Shown one piece after another: positions 56,161 to 64,000 of a DNA stretch of 64,000 bases. Within the stretch, counting starts at the first letter, position 1. The number at the start of each line of letters is the position of its first letter. This stretch comes from Chitinophagaceae bacterium (lineage in GTDB: Bacteria > Bacteroidota > Bacteroidia > Chitinophagales > Chitinophagaceae). The position numbers were made by a program, and so were the translations under genes. The notes below the pieces were generated by a model, which had not been told where the DNA came from, searched no databases, and worked only from the letters and a program-made list of their open reading frames with translations. The DNA lies in the NCBI GenBank assembly GCA_024707305.1, contig JANPZZ010000010.1:126850-190849 (forward strand), read 5' to 3'.

Positions 56161-56166
56161 AGAAAC

Positions 56167-56607
56167 CTATTTCCGCAGATACGAAGCCAGGAACTTCTCT
56201 TCCGCAGCACGCATCTCTTTTTCCTCTGCTGAAGTCTTGTCTTTAAATCCGCAGAAGTGCAATACTCCATGCACAATCACGCGGTGCAATTCCCGGGTGA
56301 TCGTTTGATTGTGTTGTTTTGCATTATCCCGCACCCGATCGATAGAGATATAAATTTCGCCAACCAATGGCTGAGAGGGAATACTTAATTCAAAGCTGAT
56401 GATATCTGTGTAGTAGTCGTGTTGAAGATACTGGCGGTTGATCTCTAGCAGTCGCTCATCGGTGCAGAATATATAATTGAGCGATTCCACCTGGCGGCCA
56501 TTTTTCTTCAGGGTGTTAAAAAGAGCCTTCTTGAGCTTGACGCGATCACGCAGGGTAACCGGCGTTTCGAAAAAGAAATTAATCCTTGATTCTGTTGCAG
56601 ATATCAT
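56167..56607 (-). CDS. ybeY: rRNA maturation RNase YbeY
   Basis: INRQYLQHDYYTDIISFELS, GEIYISIDRVRDNA, RVIVHGVLHFCGFKDKTSAEEKEMR. Confidence 0.88.
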   Translation of the reverse strand: MISATESRINFFFETPVTLRDRVKLKKALFNTLKKNGRQVESLNYIFCTDERLLEINRQYLQHDYYTDIISFELSIPSQPLVGEIYISIDRVRDNAKQHNQTITRELHRVIVHGVLHFCGFKDKTSAEEKEMRAAEEKFLASYLRK

Positions 56608-56659
56608 AATTTCAAATTTCGTAAACAAAGCAGACAAAACCATGTTAGCTTTGTAAGAA

Positions 56660-56899
56660 TTGATGAACATGCAAAGAAAACTATCAGAACTGAAGCCAGG
56701 GCAAAAAGCCGTGATAAGACAAGTGAGCAGTGAAGAAATCAATCTGAAGCTAATGGAAATGGGATGCTTACCCGGTGAGCCAATTTCTGTAGAACAGGTT
56801 GCACCATTAGGAGATCCTGTATCTGTGCAGGTGTCGGGATATCGCCTGAGTTTGCGCCTGGATGAGGCAAAACACATTCTCGTAGATATAATCGATTGA
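56660..56899 (+). CDS. feoA: FeoA family ferrous iron transport protein
   Basis: LSELKPGQKAVIRQVSSEEINLKLMEMGCLPGEPISVEQVAPLGDPVSVQVSGYRLSLRLDEAKHI. Confidence 0.85.
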   Translation: MMNMQRKLSELKPGQKAVIRQVSSEEINLKLMEMGCLPGEPISVEQVAPLGDPVSVQVSGYRLSLRLDEAKHILVDIID

Positions 56900-56914
56900 C
56901 AGTCAACCTATTAC

Positions 56915-57460
56915 ATGAAAATTGGATTGTACTTCGGGTCTTTTAACCCGGTTCATGCCGGCCATTTAATTATTGCCAACCATATTCTCAACGAAACAGA
57001 TATTGAACGTATCTGGTTCGTACTTTCACCGCAGAATCCATTTAAAGTAAACCACTCGTTGCTCAATGAATATGATCGACTACATTTGTTGCGAACAGCA
57101 ACAGAAGATGATATTCGTATACGGGTAAGCGATATCGAATTCAATTTACCGAAGCCTTCTTATACAAGTGTAACACTTGCACATCTTGCAGAAAAATACC
57201 CGGAGAATGAATTCTCCATCATCATGGGAAGTGATAGTGCGCAAAATCTCCACAACTGGAAAAACGCAGAATGGATCATGAAGCACTATATCATATATGT
57301 ATATATGCGTCCCGGCTTTGAACTACCAGAGAAAACAGATGCAAATTTTATATCACTAAAAGCACCGCTTCTGGAAATTTCAGCAACACATATTCGTAAA
57401 CTGGTAACCGAAGGGAAATCGATCCGGTACCTCGTACCGGAAAAAGTAAGAAGAAATTGA
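56915..57460 (+). CDS. nadD: Nicotinate-nucleotide adenylyltransferase
   Basis: MKIGLYFGSFNPVHAGHLIIANHIL, FVLSPQNPFKVN, IMGSDSAQNLHNWKN, ISATHIRKLVTEGKSIRYLVP. Confidence 0.9.
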   Translation: MKIGLYFGSFNPVHAGHLIIANHILNETDIERIWFVLSPQNPFKVNHSLLNEYDRLHLLRTATEDDIRIRVSDIEFNLPKPSYTSVTLAHLAEKYPENEFSIIMGSDSAQNLHNWKNAEWIMKHYIIYVYMRPGFELPEKTDANFISLKAPLLEISATHIRKLVTEGKSIRYLVPEKVRRN

Positions 57461-57504
57461 AAACGGAGGTTATTATAAAGGTTTGAAAAAATAAGCTGCC
57501 AAAG

Positions 57505-58748
57505 CTAGTACCAAAAATAACCGAGCAACAAACAAACACCTACAATAACCGGAGCAGGAACTTTTGTATAACACAGCAATAAAAACGTTCCAAGTATCAC
57601 ACCGAGGTTCATTGCGCTAATCGCTTTCGCTTCATAGAGCGAAATATCTTTCAGGATATAAAATGTGGACCCGATCATGATTCCAACTACTGCCGCATTA
57701 ATTCCTTCAAGCGAACGATAGACCGCGGCATATTTTTTTAGATTATTCCATATCGGGAAAAAGAACAAAACCAGCAAAGCACTTGGGAGAAATATAGCTA
57801 TGCTCCCAATGATGATACCGAGCACCTGCATTTCAGGCCCCATATCTTTCAGCGCCATCCCACCGGCAAAAGCAGCAATAGAAAAAACCGGTCCGGGTAC
57901 GGCTCGAACGATTCCCATACCGGTGTACATATCTTCTTTATTAATCCGAACCACATTCGGATTTTTTTCTTTACCGCTTCGGGGCGAATACTGAATTGCT
58001 CATACATAATGGGCATCAGCACCTGGCCGCCACCAAATACATAACTACCCATCCGGTATGTATTCTCAAAAAGGTTGATCGGCTTCCGGTCGGGCCAGTC
58101 ATTTTTCCTGGCCATTTCACTCAACACGCCCGCAACAATTAAAATACTTCCGAACAACCAAATGTTCCACCATTTAATCTTTTTAGGTTTCTGTTCTATT
58201 TGGGGTATCCTTTTTTTACTAAGATTTGTTGCCCCCCCCCCCGAGTATAATTAATGCAGGAAATACAACAGGCGATTTAAAAAGAAAAAAAGGTAGCAGC
58301 TGTTCCCACCAGCATAATTACCCAGGTAATTGTATTTCGCACGCCATGCGAAAAGGTAGTATAGCAGCCGTAAACCAAAAAACCTGCAGCCATTGGCGCA
58401 ATGAACTTAAAGATGTCGGTATTTAATGCTCGCTTATCGAAATAATGTAAAAGAAAAGAGAGTGCACCCATAATCAGGCAGGCTGGAAAAATCCAAACAA
58501 TCAATGTGGCAACCGCCAGGGGAACGCCACCTCTTTTATAACCGATGAGCGTTAAGGTTTGCGCAGAAGAAGCTCCGGGGAGCAAATTGCAAAAATGCGT
58601 TATACTCCATCAACTCCTGTTCCGAAACATAGTGCGTTTCCTTCACAAAAGTTTTCATCATCATGGCAATATGAGCCTGCGGACCGCCGAACGCCGTAAC
58701 ACTATGCAAAAGCACAGATTTGAGAAACGGTATGTGGCGAAGCATCAT
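57505..58748 (-). CDS. chrA: Chromate transporter (ChrA family), broken by several frameshifts
   Basis: [81 protein letters not shown] across four ORFs. Confidence 0.75.
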
Positions 58749-58770
58749 CTGGTAAAAATGCAGAGGATTA

Positions 58771-58809
58771 GTTTAATCAGCCCGGTACTCATACCGGGTC
58801 AAGTTAAAC
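58771..58809. promoter_or_regulatory. Two-tier palindrome between chrA (-) and the M20 peptidase gene (+)
   Basis: GTTTAA-tcag-CCCGGT-actcat-ACCGGG-tcaag-TTAAAC. Confidence 0.4.
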
Positions 58810-58849
58810 GATTCAAAAGATTTTTCAGTAAATTCAAAAAAATATTTAA

Positions 58850-60135
58850 ATGCCCCGCATCCTCCTTTCCCTCCTCGTATTAACATATTCCACCATTCAG
58901 GCCCAGCTGCCGGCAGAGGTCCAAAAAGCAATAGATAAAATAGAACCAAAATGTATTGAGTGGCGGCATCATATTCACCAGAACCCCGAACTGGGAAACA
59001 GGGAATTTAATACTGCGAAAATGGTGGCCGACCACCTCCGCTCTCTTGGAATAGAGGTGCAGGAAAAAGTAGCCCATACCGGAGTTGTTGGAATTCTGCG
59101 GGGCGCCAAACCCGGACCCGTGATTGCACTACGCGCCGACATGGATGCGCTGCCGGTTACAGAGCGTGTCGACATTCCATTCGCATCAAAAGTAAGAACT
59201 ACCTACGTAGGCGAAGAAGTTGGGGTGATGCACGCATGTGGCCACGATACCCATGTAGCGATGCTCATGGCCGTTGCCGAAGTAATGGCCGGATATAAAT
59301 CGAAGTTGAACGGAACGATCAAATTCATTTTCCAGCCCGCGGAAGAAACCCCACCCCCGGCGAAGATGGCGGAGCAAAAATGATGATAGCCGAAGGAGTG
59401 ATGGACAACCCAAAAGTGGACGCCATCTTCGGGCTACATATCGCTTCAGAATTACCAGTCGGAAAAATTCAATATAAATCCGGAGCTGTGATGGCTGCCG
59501 CCGATTGGCTAACAATCAAAGTAAAAGGAAAAGGGAGCCATGGCTCCCAACCCTGGCTGGGCGTAGACCCCATCGCTATTTCAGCACAAATAATACAGGG
59601 ATTGCAAAACATCGTGAGCAGACAATCAGACCTGGTAACCGGGCCAGTCGTAATCACCATTGGAAAAATTCAGGGAGGCGTTCGGGAAAATATTATTTCG
59701 GAAGAATGCACAATGGCAGGAACCATACGTACACTGGATGCAAAAATGCAGGAACAGGTGCATGCGCAAATAAAAAAGGTTGCAACAAAGATTGCCGAAG
59801 CCAATGGCGCAACCGCAGAAGTGATCATCGACACAAAAACGTTGGTTACCTATAATGAACCAGCTTTATTGGAAAAAATTCTACCAGCACTTCAAAAAAC
59901 ATTAGGTACAGAAAACGTTGTACCCGGCCTTTGGGAGACCGGCGCCGAAGACTTTTCTTATTTTGGTACAAAAGCACCTGCCGTGTTTCTGTTCGTAGGC
60001 GGCCTGGCAAAAGGAGCAGATCCCGCTACCGCACCACCCCATCATACTGCTGATTTTCGTGTTGAAGATGAATCGATGAAAACCGGCATACAGGCGTTTT
60101 GCGCAATCATCGCCGATTATTTAAAACTAAAATAA
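58850..60135 (+). CDS. M20 family amidohydrolase/peptidase (secreted), frameshifted near 59370
   Basis: ECIEW-like RHHIHQNPELGNREFNTAKMV, ALRADMDALPVTE, HACGHDTHVAML, FQPAEETPP, GAEDFSYF; ORFs 58850..59383 and 59380..60135. Confidence 0.88.
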
Positions 60136-61062
60136 TGATGTTGAAAACGACAACAACATTACTCGCACTTCTATTTTCATTTAACGCGGTCTTATGTCAA
60201 AAGATTGACAGGAAACTAACTACGCTGATCGAAAAAGAAATCATCGGTTTTAATGGCGATGTTGGTATTTATGTGAAAAATTTGAAAACAGGAAAAGAAG
60301 TATTTATAAACGCAGATACAATCTTCCCAACAGCCAGCATTGTAAAAAGTGCCGATACTAATAGGGGTAATTGATAAAATGCAACGTGGAGAATTACACT
60401 ATGATAGCACACACGAATACAAAGATTCATTGTTGTATGCAGGAGAAGATATACTTGGATCCTTTAAAGACGGCGAAAAAATAAGACTTAAAAAAATCAT
60501 CATGTTGATGGCCACCACCAGCGACAACACCGCAAGCTTGTGGTTGCAAGCCATGGCAGGAACAGGTACCCGCATCAACCAAATCCTGGATAGTCTCGGA
60601 TTCAAAAACACCAGAGTAAACTCGCGCACGGATGGGCGCGAACCCAATCGCCAACAATATGGTTGGGGACAAACAACGCCGCGTGAAATAGGAAGCTTAT
60701 TTGAGAAAATCTATACCAACAAAATCTTTGATGCTGCAGCAAATGACAGAATCATGCGGATCCTGGGTCGCAACTTTTGGGACCAGGCAGAAGCCATTTC
60801 TCAAATTCCACCTTACATAGAAGTGTTTAGTAAAAACGGCTGCGTAAATGCATCACGGAGTGAAGTGCTATTGGTAAACGCACCACACCAACCTTACATC
60901 TTTTGCATTTTTACAAAAAATAATAAAGACATTAGCTGGACAAGAGATAATGAAGCGTGGACGCTAGCCCGACAAATATCTACTTTGTTGTGGAAATATT
61001 TTGAACCGAATGATAAATGGACCGCACCCGTTATCTCAACAGTTGGTACGCGATCAAACTAA
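60135..61062 (+). CDS. Class A beta-lactamase-like serine hydrolase (secreted), frameshifted near 60350
   Basis: Signal peptide; TASIVK (SxxK), TTSDNTASLWLQ (SDN), REPN...TTPREI (omega-loop-like), SKNG. Confidence 0.75.
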
Positions 61063-63140
61063 AAATATAAGCGAGTGCCGTCATGTAAACCACCTGTATA
61101 ATCGGCCATTTCCAACTGCGGGTTTCACGTTTTACAATCGCGAGCGTACTCATACATTGCATGGCAAAAACATAGAAGAGCATTAATGACACGCCCGTTG
61201 CCAGTGAGTACACGGGTTCACCGTTTTCACGTTTGGCAGCGCGCATTTTTTCTTTCAGCGGTCCTTCTTCCTCACCACCCACACTATAAAGCGTAGCCAT
61301 CGTTCCTACAAAAACTTCACGCGCTGCAAAAGATGTAATGAGTGCAATACCAATTTTCCAGTCATAACCCAGCGGTTGGATGGCTGGTTCTATTGCTTTT
61401 CCAAATTGCCCTATAAATGAATTTGCAAGACGGGCGTTGTTATATTCATTCTCCAACTCGGTACTATCAACACCTTGTTGCGCAAGGGCCAGTTCATATT
61501 CTTCAGTAGCCTTGCGCATATCTTCTTTCGGACCAAAAGTGCTCAGACCCCAAAGAACAAGACTGATGATCATGATAATTTTACCTGCATCAACCACAAA
61601 GATTTTAGCTTTATCAAACATGGTTTGAAAAACCGTTTTCCATCTTGGTGAACGATACATTGGTAATTCAAGAATGAAGAAACTTTTTTCCTGGATGCGA
61701 ATAAACCATTTGGCAACATATGACACCACAAGCGCCATTACAAAACCAAGCAGATAAAGACCCAACATCACCAGGCCCTGTACTCCGATAAAACCAAAGA
61801 GGAATGTATTCGGAATAACGAGCCCGATCAAAATGGTATATACAGGAAGACGCGCGGAGCAACTCATCAATGGTGTGATGAGAATGGTAAGTAATCGTTC
61901 TTTTCTGTTTTCGATATTCCGCGCACTCATTACAGCCGGAATGGCACATGCAAAACCACTAATCATGGGCATCACACTTTTCCCATTCAATCCTACACTG
62001 CGCATCAATCTATCGGTAAGAAAACTGATACGCGCCATGTAGCCAGTATCTTCTAATATGGTAATAAGCCCAAACAGGATTGCGATCTGCGGAATGAAGA
62101 TGATGATTCCCCCCAAACCTGCAACAATTCCATTGATTAACAAATCGGTCCAACCATTTTCGGGAAGAATATCGCTGAGCCATCCGCTAAAGGAGGCGGT
62201 ACCCGCATCAATCCAGTCCATTGGATAGGATGCGAGCCAGAACACACACTGAAAAAGAATAAACAAAACCGCCAGCAGGATCAGGTAACCCCAGCGACGA
62301 TGTAATAGTACATTATCCAGCTTTTCGGTGAAAAGAGATTGTTGCAAAGGATCCGGTTCCGCCACGCTTTGTTGCATTATGTGCCGGATTCGATTATACC
62401 GTTGCAGAATTTCTTCGGCCTGGGTTTTACCCGGACTAAAGTGATTTGATTTTTCAATTTCTTCAATCTTCTTTTGTCCTGCTTCATCAATCTGAAATGA
62501 TTCATGATTGATGAGATAGTGCAACGCACCGTAGTCGCTGATATTAGGATGCAGTTGACGAACACTTTCGATAGCAGCAGGCGCCATCGCTTTATTATCA
62601 ATAAAATCTTTAACAGGGGTTTGTACAGGCCCTGTGCGGTCAATTCGATCGCCTTCTTCAACGCGGGGATCCCCTTCATCCGGCGCGGATTCACTGTAAC
62701 CACAGGCACACCAAGTTCACGTTCGAGTTCTGCTACATCAATACGGATCCCCTTCTTATGAGCGATATCCATCATTGTTAAAACCACAACTACAGGAATT
62801 TTGAGATCGATGAGCTGGGTACAAAAAGCAGATTACGTTTCAGGTTGCTGGCATCGGCCACAGCCACCACCACATCAGCCTTCAACTGATCGTCCTGGTT
62901 CAACAGCACTTTATAGCTTACCCACTCATCCAGGCGCCGGGGATAAAGACTATAACTACCGGGTAAATCAATGACTTCGGCAGTAGCATTCCCAATCTGG
63001 GTGCTACCGCTACGTTTATCAACCGTAACACCGGGGAAATTGCCCACTTTCTGTTTAAGTCCCGTAAGACAGTTAAACAGCGAGCTTTTTCCACTATTAG
63101 GGTTACCAACCAGAGCGATATGAAGTCTGTTCTTTTCCAA
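61031..63140 (-). CDS. feoB: Ferrous iron transport protein B, frameshifted near 62580 and 62810
   Basis: IALVGNPNSGKSSLFNCLTGLKQKVGNFPGVTVDKRSG, DLPGSYSLYP, IAILFGLITILEDTGYMARISFLTDRLMRSVGLNGKSVMPMISGFACAIPAVMSAR. Confidence 0.9.
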
Positions 63141-63440
63141 GGTGGTGATTCGGGACGCAAAAATAAACCCTGTGAGGGAGAATAGTTTACGAAATGCGAT
63201 TAAAATAACACCGACGGAACCCTGATGCAGCATCGGCAAGCGGCAAACGTGAAAAATAACGCAGTATAAAAAATCATTATAAAAAGGGTCCTTTCGTTTC
63301 GAATAAATGAGGAAAAACACTCAACCGATTACACATTCCCTAAAATGCGCAAGAAATTCAGCGATCAACACTTTTTTCACGTTTGCCGCATGCCGTTTGC
63401 CGATAATGAGCAATACCTTTGCAGCTAAATTGAACCCGTC

Positions 63441-64000
63441 ATGTATAAATTACGTTTGATCGCTGTTTTGGTTCTTGTTTTTGTAGGAAATGAATCATTT
63501 GCGCAAAAACTCAAGAAAGCGGATAAAGTGACCCTTGAAAACCTGAAAGCACATATTGGTTATCTAGCTGATGATAAACTGGAAGGACGTAGGGCCGGGT
63601 CTGCAGGTGAAAAACTGGCGATGGAATATATCAGCACACATTTTGCGAAACTCGGAATTGCACCAAAAGGCGTGAATGGCTATTACCAGCCATTTGAAAT
63701 ACATGAAGGAAAAAAACTCGCTGATGGAAGCTACGTTTCAATCAATGGAATAAATCTTACCGATAAAGAATACCTCGCTTTGCCATACAGCGCAGAAAAA
63801 TTTTTGGAAGCCACACCAGCCGTCGCTTTGCAGGAAGCAGACATGCCGTGGTTTGTAGATCTGAAAGAAATATTAGAAGAAAATAAAACAAATCCGCATT
63901 TTGATATACATGACTATATCAAAAAGAATACACAAAGAGCATTCGATAAAGGCGCAACTTCGGTGTTGTTGTTTAATACATCAGATATTGATGACAAAAT
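63441..64000 (+). CDS. M28 family peptidase, N-terminal part (runs off the window)
   Basis: Open ORF MYKLRLIAVLVLVFVGNESFAQKLKKADKVTLENLKAHIGYLADDKLEGRRAGSAGEKLAMEYISTHFAKLGIAPKG. Confidence 0.8.
   Translation, partial: MYKLRLIAVLVLVFVGNESFAQKLKKADKVTLENLKAHIGYLADDKLEGRRAGSAGEKLAMEYISTHFAKLGIAPKGVNGYYQPFEIHEGKKLADGSYVSINGINLTDKEYLALPYSAEKFLEATPAVALQEADMPWFVDLKEILEENKTNPHFDIHDYIKKNTQRAFDKGATSVLLFNTSDIDDK

Noticed and set aside
56660-61062. feoA-feoB operon
   Set aside because: The genes are 4 kb apart, on opposite strands, with nadD, chrA, M20 and beta-lactamase-like genes between them

Overview
The window is a Bacteroidota chromosomal segment, probably Chitinophagaceae-like. This is inferred from protein families, SusC-like outer-membrane proteins and TTG-N18-21-TAnnTTTG promoters. 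It is mostly housekeeping: uvrD, SNF2/SWIM helicase, comB, gcvT, pspC/padR, rho, asnS, uspA, exbD, manC, kdsD, recQ, tRNA-Phe, mnmG, ybeY, feoA, nadD, chrA, feoB and others. Many conserved genes, including asnS, rho, mnmG, recQ, uvrD and feoB, are broken by single-base frameshifts, mostly at homopolymers. This points to an indel-prone assembly rather than true pseudogenes, so several ORF-track entries should be merged. The most interesting items are: (1) a SET / ATP-grasp / ATP-grasp-SET gene cluster (50.2-53.4 kb) preceded by two paralogous secreted proteins; (2) two ~1.2 kb palindrome-rich repeat arrays in inverted orientation flanking a 12.8 kb gene block; (3) a candidate stand-alone sRNA (6.53-6.72 kb) with a Bacteroidota promoter, an intrinsic terminator and a thrice-repeated motif; (4) operator-like repeats directly upstream of a DUF4143 ATPase, a padR-pspC operon and an HNH-like gene; (5) several families of degenerate intergenic repeats. 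All calls come from reading the sequence; no searches were run.
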